Shown piece by piece: positions 28,856 to 38,244 of a DNA stretch of 64,000 bases; positions within the stretch are counted from its first letter, which is position 1; the number at the start of each line of letters is the position of its first letter. Both the position numbers and the translations under genes were made by a program. The notes beneath the pieces were generated by a model that was not told where the DNA came from, did not search any database, and was given only the letters and a program-made list of their open reading frames with translations. The stretch is from Persicirhabdus sediminis (GTDB lineage Bacteria > Verrucomicrobiota > Verrucomicrobiia > Verrucomicrobiales > Akkermansiaceae), in contig NZ_JAENIM010000042.1 of NCBI RefSeq assembly GCF_016595495.1, positions 80,635 to 144,634 on the forward strand, in the 5' to 3' direction.

Positions 28856-31120
28856 CTATGGCGTAGCTAGCACATCCACTTTCCAGCGGAAAAAGCGCGC
28901 ATCCAGATCCAAATCTACTTTAATGCGGATTTTGCCATCCACCACTTCGGCGACACCTGAATTTGCCCACAGCTCTAGGTCTTGAGAATATTGCCCCCGG
29001 AGCTCCACGCCCATGGTGGCTAGGTTCCCCGAAAATGGCGACTCGAGAACCAAATAACCGTCTTCGACGTATGGTTTCAGAACCGTGCCGGTATCAAATG
29101 CATTGGTGGGATCTAGGCCTAAAGCAAACTCCAGACCGTTGCCCAGGCCGTCACCGTCGTCGTCGTCGCTGAAACTATCAATGCCTGAAAAATCAGCTTC
29201 TTTCCATGCTTCCCAGCCAACAAGCGCGCCATCAGGCACCACGGTGAGCATCGGCCCGTATGGGTACCAGTAATTGCCCATGCGAGTGCGTTTGCGCAAG
29301 ATGTACTGCACGCCGTCCTGCAAGCTGCCACCAGCTGAAGAACTATCAAAGCTGACAACTGAGGCGTCTCCTGAATATGAGGTTGTTCCCTGAGGAACCA
29401 GCTGCTTGCTGTTGCTAAGGCTGATATTATCAAGAAAAGCGCCATTGATGTTTGCTGTCTCTGCAGGGAAACAGAAACTCTCGGTCTTATGAATCCTGAA
29501 GCGGATTAAAACTGGCTCTCCTATATACTCCACTGGAATGGCCACCGATCTCTGAATAAACGAGCCATCGGTGATGGTCCACTGCCTAGTAGCTTCAATA
29601 TACTCAGAGCTACCCGCATAATCGGCGATCGACTCCCATTTCGCGTATCCAGCGGAAATTTCTACTGATAATACCGCGGTCGGCATCATGTAAGCGCGAC
29701 GTAATTTGAATGATAAGGTCGCGCCACTCTGCGGAATCATGGTTCTTTCAAAACCAAACATCTCCGAATTACGACTGTAGCGGCTAAATCCGAGCCGATA
29801 GGACCTACTCCCGTTCGCAGCTAACCAGTTCGAGGTAAGCGTATATTCAGAGCCTGTGCCGTCCCATAAATTTACAGTGGAACCACCCTCAGCGTTCCAT
29901 GTCTGTGACAAAGCTCCAATTTGGGTCACTTGGAATTCGTGCTCCTCAGCATCATCAACTGACTCAAATGTGTATCTCGCGCCACTGACTGGTGGAATTT
30001 GGGTACCCGCTAATGATTGATCTTCACCCAACCCGTCGACATTAAACACTGTAACCTTGTAGCTGTAGGCCTCAGCCACTCCCCCTATTAATATATTAGA
30101 AACGGTAACGTGATATTCGGCATCTTCCGCTACTGAGTTACTGACACCATCAAGTTTCCAAACGATGCTATTATCTCCTTTGAAAACATTTGGATCCGCA
30201 TCAGTAATGGTCAGAGACATTGGATTGCCGTCCTGATCTGTCACTGAGACCGCAGCGGCAGAGAAATCGGCTCCCCAACGACCCAGCGACCAATGAGTTG
30301 GGACTAGTTTATCAGGAAAATACCCTTGATTAGGCCATGGAACAAATTGTTGACTAACATCAAGTTTCTCCTCTTGGCGTTGGAAAATATATAATGCATT
30401 AGCGGCATACCTCAAAACTGAGCCTTCCACGCTGTCAATGGTATCGCCTGTCGCCATGGTGGTTGCTCTAGTATATAAGATCCAGCGTCGGTGGCCAGCT
30501 GAAGCATCAAAGGTTGCCAAAGAATCAGGATCATTCTCCCTCATGTAGGCGTCCATAGCACCAGGCCCATACAAACCAACAGACAGGTTACTATATTGGG
30601 CGCCATTCCAACCAGCGAAAGTGAACTTTGGCCAACTCGAAGATGGGTTGTGACTCGTATTGTTGCCCGCCGACATCATAAATGCGGCGCGCTGGGCGGC
30701 GGCTTGTTTGGTAGTGGCGGCTCCTGGATAGAAGGTATCGGCATCACTGCCAGCCACGGTATGGGTACTGGAGAAATCAATGTTAGCTGGCACACCAGCC
30801 ATGGCGCGGTAAAAGTTCACCCGGCGCTGCACGTCATCTTTGAGTGCCTGTGTGGTAGAGCCGTGGTTATTGCCGCTGTAGCTGCCACCGTACCAATCGT
30901 TACTGCGTGTTTTGTAGGCTTCAGACTCGGCGTACACGCTGTGGTAGAAACTCGCTACATCATTGCGGCTGGTGGTATCGACGGTAAATCCGCTCACAGC
31001 AGATGCATTTCCTGGTCCTGGCTGCCATGCAAACACGGGCGCAAAAAAAGCCAGCATCGCCATGAGTGATATGGAAATGATGGTTGTAGGGGTATTACAT
31101 CTTGTCGCTGGGATCGGCAA
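28856..31120 (-). CDS. Secreted CAP/SCP-domain protein with C-terminal Ca-binding-like repeat
   Basis: A 754-residue exported protein (leader to about residue 32). Residues about 85-250 form a CAP-like domain: RRVNFYRAMAGVP, an ALA-rich QRAAFMMSAGNNTSHNP with the conserved His, and AGHRRWILYTRAT. A long beta-rich middle (about 270-640) follows. Near the end DSFSDDDDGDGLGNGLEFAL is a calcium-binding type III dockerin-like or DGDG motif common in secreted Verrucomicrobial proteins. CAP proteins are often secreted proteases, toxins or sterol binders; no catalytic call is possible. The gene is convergent with nothing close and is presumably monocistronic. Confidence 0.7.
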   Translation of the reverse strand: MPIPATRCNTPTTIISISLMAMLAFFAPVFAWQPGPGNASAVSGFTVDTTSRNDVASFYHSVYAESEAYKTRSNDWYGGSYSGNNHGSTTQALKDDVQRRVNFYRAMAGVPANIDFSSTHTVAGSDADTFYPGAATTKQAAAQRAAFMMSAGNNTSHNPSSSWPKFTFAGWNGAQYSNLSVGLYGPGAMDAYMRENDPDSLATFDASAGHRRWILYTRATTMATGDTIDSVEGSVLRYAANALYIFQRQEEKLDVSQQFVPWPNQGYFPDKLVPTHWSLGRWGADFSAAAVSVTDQDGNPMSLTITDADPNVFKGDNSIVWKLDGVSNSVAEDAEYHVTVSNILIGGVAEAYSYKVTVFNVDGLGEDQSLAGTQIPPVSGARYTFESVDDAEEHEFQVTQIGALSQTWNAEGGSTVNLWDGTGSEYTLTSNWLAANGSRSYRLGFSRYSRNSEMFGFERTMIPQSGATLSFKLRRAYMMPTAVLSVEISAGYAKWESIADYAGSSEYIEATRQWTITDGSFIQRSVAIPVEYIGEPVLIRFRIHKTESFCFPAETANINGAFLDNISLSNSKQLVPQGTTSYSGDASVVSFDSSSAGGSLQDGVQYILRKRTRMGNYWYPYGPMLTVVPDGALVGWEAWKEADFSGIDSFSDDDDGDGLGNGLEFALGLDPTNAFDTGTVLKPYVEDGYLVLESPFSGNLATMGVELRGQYSQDLELWANSGVAEVVDGKIRIKVDLDLDARFFRWKVDVLATP

Positions 31121-31289
31121 AGGTGTAAATGCGTTCTTGGGGGATGTTTTGTGTACTACAGGTGTACCAAAGAACCCTCAGGAAACAAGCGTTTTCAATC
31201 ATCTAGCAAAAACGGTTTAATCAACAATGCGCGACATTTAATTTGATCAAATCTAGCGTCAATCTCGACAATCTCTTACTAGCCAACGA

Positions 31290-32021
31290 CTAAGCTCGAC
31301 TCAGCTGTTCATTTCTGACAACGGAGAGACAGAACATGGTGGCTGTCTCCACACGTAAAATAATTTCTCCCAGGCTGATGGGAGTGAAACCTGCAGCAAA
31401 AGCAGCTGCATATTCGTGGCTGGAAAAATCGCCTTCAGGGCCGACGAGGATAGCTACTTTTCCTTTACCAGACCACGCTTCCACCACTTGTTTGAGCGGC
31501 TGTGATTGGTCTGAGATGGCGGCGATGATTTCAAGTTCGCCAGCTTGGTGCTCGGCCAGCCAGCTGGCAAACCCGAGCGTGGGCAATATTTGAGGCAGGC
31601 GGTTTTGCCCGCATTGTTTGCACGCTTCTAGGGCGATGCGCTGCCACTTGGCCTGTTTTTTAGCAATGGCATCGGCGCGCGCCACGGTGTGCTCAGTGAT
31701 CAGCGGCTGGATGCTGGCAACGCCGAGTTCAACGGCTTTTTGCACAATCAACTCCATGTTGCCAGACTTCGGCACCGCTTGGTAAAGCACCATTTCTGAT
31801 GCGGGTTGTGGGTCATCCCGCAGCTGGTCGAGCTGCAGGGCGACTTCACTTTTCGAGGTTTTCAGCACAGTACACACCGCGCATTTTCCCTCACCATCAA
31901 ATACCTCTACCTGCTGACCGACTTGGGTGCGCATCACGCGCACACAATGTTTGGCCTCCTCACCACGGATGGCGAGATTGGCCTCATTCCAGTCAGCTGG
32001 GCAGATGTAATAACGGTTCAC
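31290..32021 (-). CDS. rsmE: 16S rRNA m3U1498 methyltransferase
   Basis: A 243-residue RsmE. The N-terminal PUA-like part has HCVRVMRTQVGQQVEVFDGEG, and the SPOUT domain ends with ILVGPEGDFSSHEYAAAFAAG and LGEIILRVETA, the knot that binds S-adenosylmethionine. It methylates U1498 of 16S rRNA. It is the third gene of the grpE-dnaJ-rsmE operon, starting 3 bp after the dnaJ stop; dnaJ-rsmE linkage is common in bacteria. Confidence 0.95.
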   Translation of the reverse strand: MNRYYICPADWNEANLAIRGEEAKHCVRVMRTQVGQQVEVFDGEGKCAVCTVLKTSKSEVALQLDQLRDDPQPASEMVLYQAVPKSGNMELIVQKAVELGVASIQPLITEHTVARADAIAKKQAKWQRIALEACKQCGQNRLPQILPTLGFASWLAEHQAGELEIIAAISDQSQPLKQVVEAWSGKGKVAILVGPEGDFSSHEYAAAFAAGFTPISLGEIILRVETATMFCLSVVRNEQLSRA

Positions 32022-32024
32022 AAC

Positions 32025-33185
32025 TTATTCTGCGTCGGTGAAGAATCGCTTCGCTTTTTCAAAGAAGGATTCTTGAATTGGGTTGTTCTTCTGGCCAGTA
32101 GATTCAGAGAACTCAGTGAGTTTCTTTTTCTGCTCAGAGTTGAGTTTGATTGGCACTTCAATCTGAACTTCTACGTTGAGATCACCTTTGACAGATGATC
32201 CCAGATCAGTGATGCCGCGGCCACGCAGGCGGAAAACCGTACCACCTTGGGTGCCAGCTGGAATCTTGATGGATGCCTTGCCAGAAAGTGTAGGCACTTC
32301 CAGCTCACCACCGAGCGCTGCAGTAGCAAATGGCACTGGCAGCTCGCAGTAGAGGTTTGGTCCTTCGCGGTCAAATACCTCGTGCTGCTTGACGTGGATG
32401 AATACGTACAGATCACCAGAATGACCTCCGCGCATGCCTGCATCACCATTGCCGGTAGAACGCAGGCGTGTGCCTGAGCTTACGCCAGCTGGAATGCGGA
32501 TTTTGATGCGTGATGACTGCTCGCGGCGACCGTCACCGTGACAGTCAGAACATGGATCGCTGATCACTTGGCCAGCTCCGTGACACTCTGGGCAGGTGGT
32601 CTGCTGGACAAAGATGCCAGCTTGGCGAGTAACTACGCCAGATCCGCCACAGCTCGTACACGGCTTGCTGCCTTTATTGCTCTTGGAACCAGTGGTTTTA
32701 CAAGTTTTGCAAGGTTCGAGTTTTTCCAGCTCGAGCTCTTTTTCCACACCCTCGGCAGCTTCTTCTAGAGAAATCTCGAGGTCGTAGCGCAGATCGCTGC
32801 CTGGCTTGCGGCCATCAGGTCGGCGCTGGCGTCCACCACCAAAGATGTCTTCAAATCCACCGCCGCCACCAAAGGCGCCGCCGAATACTTGTGAGAAGAT
32901 GTCTGAGGCATCGTGGAAACCACCAAAGCCGCCGCGACCACCGCCGCCGCCACCATTTTCAAAGGCATCGTGACCGTAGCGATCGTAAGCTGCGCGCTTG
33001 TCTTCATCACTGAGCACCTCGTAGGCGTGGCTCAGCTCTTTAAATTTCTCTTCAGCCTCAGCATCACCCGGGTTTTTGTCGGGGTGAAATTTCACCGCAA
33101 GCTTGCGGTAGGCTTTTTTCATTTCAGCAGCGCTGGCATCGCGGGACACGCCCAGCACTTCGTAAAAATCTCTGTTGTTGGACAT
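32025..33185 (-). CDS. dnaJ: Chaperone protein DnaJ
   Basis: A 386-residue DnaJ: J-domain with HPD (about residues 1-70), a Gly-rich linker (about 75-125), the zinc-binding region with four CxxCxGxG-type repeats ([32 protein letters not shown]; about 158-222) and the C-terminal peptide-binding domain. It works with DnaK and GrpE. It is the middle gene of the operon, 5 bp after grpE. The J-domain start is fixed by the ATG at 33185. Confidence 0.97.
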   Translation of the reverse strand: MSNNRDFYEVLGVSRDASAAEMKKAYRKLAVKFHPDKNPGDAEAEEKFKELSHAYEVLSDEDKRAAYDRYGHDAFENGGGGGGRGGFGGFHDASDIFSQVFGGAFGGGGGFEDIFGGGRQRRPDGRKPGSDLRYDLEISLEEAAEGVEKELELEKLEPCKTCKTTGSKSNKGSKPCTSCGGSGVVTRQAGIFVQQTTCPECHGAGQVISDPCSDCHGDGRREQSSRIKIRIPAGVSSGTRLRSTGNGDAGMRGGHSGDLYVFIHVKQHEVFDREGPNLYCELPVPFATAALGGELEVPTLSGKASIKIPAGTQGGTVFRLRGRGITDLGSSVKGDLNVEVQIEVPIKLNSEQKKKLTEFSESTGQKNNPIQESFFEKAKRFFTDAE

Positions 33186-33190
33186 GATGA

Positions 33191-33799
33191 TTATTCGCTT
33201 TTCTCTGTGTCTTCAGCTGGGGATTCTTCAGCAGGGCCAGTGGAGACCGCTACGTTCGTTGGGCGCAGCAGGCGCTCGCCCACTTTGTATCCCTTGCGCA
33301 CGGTGCGGATGATGTGGCCTTTTTCCACGCTGTCGCTAGCTTCTTGCAGCAGACCTTCGTGGATTTTTGGATCAAACTCAGCACCATCAGCGACGACGAT
33401 TTCTTCGACGTTCTGGCTGGCGAGGAAACTTTCAATTTGTTGCAGCACCATGTTCATGCCCATGTAGAGCATGGATCCCTGCTCTTTTTCGGCAGCCATC
33501 ATGCCCATGTTGAAATTATCAAGAACTGGCAGCAATTCTTCAAGCAGGCGCATGTTGCCGTAGCGTACTGCATCTTGCTTTTCGCGAGCCATACGCTTGC
33601 GGAAGTTTTCCAGCTCAGCCGTGGCGCGAACCGCTTTATCTTTCCATTGTGCGGCTTCTTGCTCCAGCTGCTCCCATGGGTCGAGCTCTTCAGCTGCAGC
33701 GGCTTGCTCGGTGGTCTCCTGAGCCTCTTCGTTCTCAGCTGGAAGATCATCTACAAGCTCCTCATTCTCTTTTGCAGTTTCAGATGTGTTCTCTTGCAT
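33191..33799 (-). CDS. grpE: Nucleotide exchange factor GrpE
   Basis: A 202-residue GrpE from the ATG at 33799 ([12 protein letters not shown]); a longer frame begins seven codons upstream. An acidic, disordered N-terminus (about 1-50) leads into the long coiled coil ([23 protein letters not shown], with [12 protein letters not shown]) and the beta domain ([37 protein letters not shown]). It releases ADP from DnaK. No dnaK lies in the window. No CIRCE-type operator is visible in front (33800-33913). Confidence 0.94.
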   Translation of the reverse strand: MQENTSETAKENEELVDDLPAENEEAQETTEQAAAAEELDPWEQLEQEAAQWKDKAVRATAELENFRKRMAREKQDAVRYGNMRLLEELLPVLDNFNMGMMAAEKEQGSMLYMGMNMVLQQIESFLASQNVEEIVVADGAEFDPKIHEGLLQEASDSVEKGHIIRTVRKGYKVGERLLRPTNVAVSTGPAEESPAEDTEKSE

Positions 33800-33913
33800 G
33801 GCGCAACTCATAGCCAGCATGAGCGAGAGGTCAACTGCAGAGCTTCCAAAATATCATCAAATCAATCGGACCGCTTGACAAAGCGATGCAATTTTAGCAC
33901 CTAAACATTTGCT

Positions 33914-34324
33914 TTGCCTGCACTCACCCAGCATTTTGGTAAATTTTGCACCCTACTAGCGATCCTAGGCGTACTCGATGCGCACTTGTTGATCGCCCAA
34001 TGTTGGGCGTGGACGCAGATGCTTGCGGACCGCAGTGACCGCGGCATCGAGCTCGCTATCGACTCCACCTTCAATGGCGAGCACCCCTGTGCGCTTTGTT
34101 TGCAAATCAAAGCGGCCAAGGTGGAAAAAGACGAACAGCAACCGATTTCGGTACGCAGCGAAGTCTTCCAGCTGGCTGGTTTTTGTACCCCATCTGAGAT
34201 GACACGCGCCATGCAAGTTTCCCCACCACCACATCGCCAGCTCAAGCTGGAGCTATGGCAACCGCTCACCCCAGCGGGTTTCATCAGCACACCTATCTCA
34301 CCACCGCCACAGGTGAATTCTTGA
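33914..34324 (+). CDS. Small membrane-anchored protein, DUF2946-like, probably metal-related
   Basis: A 136-residue protein with one N-terminal helix (about 10-30) and a conserved-looking HPCALCLQI motif (about 57-65). It resembles small uncharacterised proteins found next to copper or cation-efflux outer-membrane genes. Only a TTG start (33914) is available after an in-frame stop, so the start is less sure. It lies 213 bp before the Met/His-rich outer-membrane gene at 34538, in the same direction, which supports a metal role. It is divergent from grpE. Confidence 0.5.
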   Translation: MPALTQHFGKFCTLLAILGVLDAHLLIAQCWAWTQMLADRSDRGIELAIDSTFNGEHPCALCLQIKAAKVEKDEQQPISVRSEVFQLAGFCTPSEMTRAMQVSPPPHRQLKLELWQPLTPAGFISTPISPPPQVNS

Positions 34325-34537
34325 TCACCATACGCATGATTTGTCCATGCGTGCATTCATCCTAGCGGCAGCTGGCTCCATCGCCTGCGTCAGCTAGCTA
34401 GTGGATTTGCTGGAATTTCCAGCGCATCTCACTTGCGGGCTCAATGTGCCCGTCCTCCCCCCCTTTGCGGCTAGTCCGCTACGATTGCCGCCTGTCACTT
34501 CTACAGGCCAACTATTGATCAAGAATCTTACAACACG

Positions 34538-35584
34538 ATGAAACAATTTTCACTTATCACCACCACTATCATTGCCACTGCAGCCAGCTCATTTGCCGGA
34601 GAAACTGTCAGCCAAGTCGCCAAAGAAAGCTCATGCGCGACTCATTGCCCATGCGGCACACACGCACGCCCAGACTACCATGCCCCTATCGGCGTAATGG
34701 CAGACCACGTGCACAACAAAGGCACTTTGATGGCCTCCTACCGATACATGTACATGAGCATGCAGCGCAGCTACGACGGCAGCTCACAGATTTCCGATAG
34801 CGAAGTGCTGGAAAACTACATGATGACACCCACCGACATGGACATGCAAATGCACATGATCGGCCTCATGTACTCACTCACTGACAGCTTCACGCTCGGG
34901 CTGATGGCCAACTACAAAGACAGCGAGATGAATATGACCATGCGCGGCATGATGGGCATGCCAGCCACCACATCCAGCTCGTCAGTGTCAGGTGTGGGCG
35001 ATACCACCATTTCTGCCCTCTATCAGGCCTACGCTGAAAAAAATGCCCGCCTCGTGCTTGGTCTCGGGCTTTCTATGCCCACTGGCAGCATCGACGAAAC
35101 CTTAGACAACGGACTGCACGTGCCCTACACCATGCAGCTGGGATCTGGCACATGGGACATCAAACCTACCGCCACTTGGGTGCAGCTCTACGATAAATGG
35201 TCCTACGGTGCTCAGCTCACCGCCACCATCAGAACGGGCTCCAACGACAATGGCTACGACCTCGGCAACCGCGCTGAAGGAAGCCTGTGGGCAGCGTACT
35301 TGGTGAACGAAAAAACCTCTATTTCCACCCGCCTGATTGCCTCCTCATGGGGCAATGTGAATGGTGAATCTCAGGACATGGCACCACCGAGCATGACTCC
35401 AGCTACCGATACTCACCTGCGCGGTGGCCAGCGCCTCGATCTCGCCCTCGGTGTCAACTACATGCTGCCAATCAACAGAGCTAGACTGGCGCTAGAAATT
35501 GGTGGCCCTGTCTACCAAGACCTAGACGGACCTCAGCTAGGATCCGAGTGGTTCACCACTCTGGGGATCAAAAAATCTTGGTAA
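34538..35584 (+). CDS. Met/His-rich outer-membrane protein, probable copper-linked 'transporter' family
   Basis: A 348-residue protein with signal peptide (cleavage near SSFAGET). The mature start has CATHCPCGTHARPDYHAP and the first third is rich in Met and His (MTPTDMDMQMHMIGLMY, MNMTMRGMMGM), suggesting copper or other soft-metal contact. The rest is a beta barrel. It matches the pattern of uncharacterised 'transporter' barrels found in copper-resistance regions. It ends at a good terminator. The upstream small gene (33914-34324) is probably a partner. Confidence 0.65.
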   Translation: MKQFSLITTTIIATAASSFAGETVSQVAKESSCATHCPCGTHARPDYHAPIGVMADHVHNKGTLMASYRYMYMSMQRSYDGSSQISDSEVLENYMMTPTDMDMQMHMIGLMYSLTDSFTLGLMANYKDSEMNMTMRGMMGMPATTSSSSVSGVGDTTISALYQAYAEKNARLVLGLGLSMPTGSIDETLDNGLHVPYTMQLGSGTWDIKPTATWVQLYDKWSYGAQLTATIRTGSNDNGYDLGNRAEGSLWAAYLVNEKTSISTRLIASSWGNVNGESQDMAPPSMTPATDTHLRGGQRLDLALGVNYMLPINRARLALEIGGPVYQDLDGPQLGSEWFTTLGIKKSW

Positions 35585-35617
35585 ATTCAGCCAGCCAGAA
35601 ACCCTCTTTTCTCATTC

Positions 35618-35647
35618 AGCCCCAAACAATTGCTTGGGGCTTTTTTG
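35618..35647 (+). terminator. Terminator of the Met/His-rich barrel gene
   Basis: Arms AGCCCCAA (35618-35625) and TTGGGGCT (35634-35641), 8-nt loop, then a run of T residues (35641-35646). Confidence 0.88.
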
Positions 35648-35737
35648 TCTCGCTAGAAAACAGTCGTCTGACAACTAACTGTTAAATTCATGCGTTTATT
35701 CGTGACATCTAGCAATCACTGTCTACATTTTGTCTAC

Positions 35738-36652
35738 ATGAAGCGCCCACTTTTGATATTCACCCTTTGTTGTCCAAGTTTTGCCGCCGCCGAAGTAGAA
35801 AATACAACTGGCATGGCGGACGAATATTTCCTCAAAAGAGATGATCTGAATGCGCCATCTGCCTACCTTCAGTTTGGTTGGTCTGGGGATTCTGATTTCA
35901 AAAGCTCGGACGCGCGTATCAGCTATACCCGCCTGACCATGCGCACCGCGCTCTACAAACCCGTCCAACTGACTGACAATCTGCGTTTGCTACCAACTTT
36001 ACGCTACGAAAGCACCTGGTTTGACCTCGATGGCATTGATGCGCTGAATGACGTCAACGTGCACACCTTGGCCTTTAGCTTCAACTTTTTCTATAACCAG
36101 CCGGGCAGCAAATGGTCATTCATCGCCACCGCAACACCGGGCATTTCATCAGACTTTTCAGACGTCAATGGCGATGATTTTTACATCAACGGACTGGTGG
36201 GCGCAAAATACCGCTGGAATGACGATTTCTCACTTTTGATTGGCGCCGGTAGCGTGCGCCGCTTGGGTGGCCAGCTGCTTTTACCAGCAATTGGTTTTGA
36301 ATGGCGCCCAAGTGATTGCACTTATGTCTCACTGCGCGGGCCGGTATTCACCGCAGCGTGGCAGCCCCATGAAGACTGGATTATTCGCGCCATGGTTCTC
36401 CCAGGTGGTGGTGTATGGAACGTCAAAGATAAAGAAACCAGCGCCAGCTACGACATCAAACAAAGTAACTTCCAAGGCGGTTTGCTGGTAGAGCGACGCC
36501 TCAGCCAGCACGTCTGGCTGACCGCGTGGGGCGGCCTGACCTTCGCCAACGAAGTGGAAATTGAAACCGCTAGCGGTGGCAATACCGTGTTTGAAGACGA
36601 CATCGAAAATGGCTGGTTTGTCTACACCGGCCTGCGTGTAGCCGTTTGGTAA
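35738..36652 (+). CDS. Outer-membrane barrel, DUF6268-like
   Basis: A 304-residue protein from the ATG at 35738 (MKRPLLIFTLCCPSFAAAE), giving a tidy signal peptide; a longer frame from 35690 only adds non-signal sequence. The remainder is regular beta strands ending with aromatic YTGLRVAVW, typical of an outer-membrane barrel. It resembles DUF6268-type proteins of Verrucomicrobia. Function is unknown. It lies after the terminator of the Met/His-rich gene and convergent with the pseudopilin genes. Confidence 0.6.
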   Translation: MKRPLLIFTLCCPSFAAAEVENTTGMADEYFLKRDDLNAPSAYLQFGWSGDSDFKSSDARISYTRLTMRTALYKPVQLTDNLRLLPTLRYESTWFDLDGIDALNDVNVHTLAFSFNFFYNQPGSKWSFIATATPGISSDFSDVNGDDFYINGLVGAKYRWNDDFSLLIGAGSVRRLGGQLLLPAIGFEWRPSDCTYVSLRGPVFTAAWQPHEDWIIRAMVLPGGGVWNVKDKETSASYDIKQSNFQGGLLVERRLSQHVWLTAWGGLTFANEVEIETASGGNTVFEDDIENGWFVYTGLRVAVW

Positions 36653-36670
36653 TCACGCGCCAGCTAGCTG

Positions 36671-37036
36671 CTACCAGTTGGTTGTACGGTTTGGTTCGTG
36701 CCCCTCAATATCGCATGTTAAAACCGAATCATTTGGTAGCGGCACAATAGATTCAAAGGTATAATTTCCATTACTTGGGCAAACTGGGCGGAATGGAAGA
36801 TACTTGCCGTCGCCGTAGATTGCATCCTCATCAATGGGTGTTTCACCATCAGCTGGCACGTTATTCACATTCTGCCAAGAGCGTGTCGCCTGCTGAACCA
36901 TACGGATATTCAAGATGCAGTTCGCCTGGTCCGCTCCGTCTTTATATTTGACCCCGCTGATAAACAATACGCTAATCAGCGATAGTATCACCAAGATGAC
37001 AACAGTCAGCTCAACCAATGTCATTCCTCGTGCCAT
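36671..37036 (-). CDS. Pseudopilin-like protein (type II/IV N-methylation motif), copy 1
   Basis: A 121-residue protein from the ATG at 37036, which has a Shine-Dalgarno (GGGAG, 6 nt away). A longer frame to 37168 adds 44 residues that would put an unusual leader before the processing site. The motif ARG-MTLVELTVVI is the prepilin peptidase site with glutamate at +5, followed by the hydrophobic helix and a short soluble domain ending GHEPNRTTNW. The protein is closely related to the next gene. Such single pseudopilins are scattered in Verrucomicrobial genomes; the assembly machinery is elsewhere. Confidence 0.75.
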   Translation of the reverse strand: MARGMTLVELTVVILVILSLISVLFISGVKYKDGADQANCILNIRMVQQATRSWQNVNNVPADGETPIDEDAIYGDGKYLPFRPVCPSNGNYTFESIVPLPNDSVLTCDIEGHEPNRTTNW

Positions 37037-37338
37037 TGCCAGCTCCCCGCAAGATGAGAATTTACCCAGCGGCATATCTACCTCAGCGTCGCCCATTTCT
37101 CGTTGGCTAGCTCGCTTTGATTTATCTGTCTCTCTCGCTTGAAACCACAACATTATCTTTCCCATCATCGATTCGCTTTTTTTATCACAATTAACTCAAA
37201 GTTCATCGATGAAAACGTGTCATCAGCTAAGCTCATTTGTTAAAATGTTTTAATTAACACCCTCGTGAAACGTTTGACAATCAAAGCTCTACTCAGCTCA
37301 TAGAGAAGAAATTACCTGCTTAAATATAAGCAACAAAC

Positions 37339-37366
37339 GTCCAACTAGATATAAACCTAGTTGGAC
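37339..37366. repeat. 10-bp inverted repeat between the pseudopilin genes
   Basis: GTCCAACTAG (37339-37348) and CTAGTTGGAC (37357-37366) with an 8-nt spacer. There is no T run on either side, so it may be an operator or a transcript hairpin. The rest of the gap 37037-37559 is AT-rich and shows no further gene. Confidence 0.5.
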
Positions 37367-37559
37367 AAATTCGTGAAACAAGCACTAAATTCGTTATGAA
37401 ACCTAGCTTTTCACCAATCTGAAACACAGATAAAGATTGGCCAGCTGGCTCATAGATGGTGTAGAGAAGGAAGAATACAGGGGAACAAATATAGTGAAAT
37501 GGCGGTGGGAGCGCACGTGACAGTAGCGCTCCTCCAGCCCATGAATGAAATCTTGGCGG

Positions 37560-37958
37560 TTACCAGCCTACGGAATCCTCAGGTTCGTGGCCGTCGATAT
37601 CGCAGTCGACTACAAGGCTGCCAACTACGGGCACAGCTACCGCAAAGGTGTAGCTACCATTAGCTGGGCAACTTGGCCGCACTGGCAAAAATTTACCATC
37701 GCCATAAACTTCATCTTCATCGATAGCGGTCACACCATCAGCTGGGACGTTGTTCACATTTTGCCATGATCGTACAGACTGCTGCACGGTTCGAATATTC
37801 AAGATACAGTTAGCGCGGTCGGCACCTTCTTTATAGGCGCGACCAGCCATAAATAGAACTGAGATCAAAGTGAGCATTACAACAATAACTACGGTAAGCT
37901 CAATCAAGGTGATGCCGCGGGCTACACGACCAGTTGGGGGGACAGGAGGGGTATACAT
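37560..37958 (-). CDS. Pseudopilin-like protein, copy 2
   Basis: A 132-residue paralogue of the 36671-37036 product. After a short leader (VARG) the processing site ITLIELTVVIVV has glutamate at +5, followed by NCILNIRTVQQSVRSWQNVNNVPADG, a segment almost identical in copy 1, and an end in GHEPEDSVGW. The pair arose by tandem duplication. Whether they form a pilus or belong to a secretion system cannot be told here. Confidence 0.75.
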   Translation of the reverse strand: MYTPPVPPTGRVARGITLIELTVVIVVMLTLISVLFMAGRAYKEGADRANCILNIRTVQQSVRSWQNVNNVPADGVTAIDEDEVYGDGKFLPVRPSCPANGSYTFAVAVPVVGSLVVDCDIDGHEPEDSVGW

Positions 37959-38180
37959 ATGGTTTTAGGGGTTGTATAAGCAAAGTAAACAGACACTTGC
38001 ATGAAGTCGAGGAAGAATTAGTACGACAACCCATTTCTGGCAACTCATTTCACCCATTCAAGCCAGCCGCAACACACTATCAATCAACTCATTAGAAAAA
38101 CCATAATTACCAATCCATTACCCCACGGGGGCTAACAGCATCGAACATTGTATGAAAAGTTGTTCACCCCTTGGTCGCAA

Positions 38181-38220
38181 AAAAAAATCGTCCAGCTGGA
38201 AAAAATTCCGGCTGGACGAT
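38181..38220 (-). terminator. Terminator of the propeller-like gene 38245-39144
   Basis: Arms ATCGTCCAGC (38187-38196) and GCTGGACGAT (38211-38220) extended inward by GGAA/TTCC. On the minus strand a run of eight or more T residues follows. Confidence 0.87.
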
Positions 38221-38244
38221 TAAATGAGTTAAGAAACCTACAGA

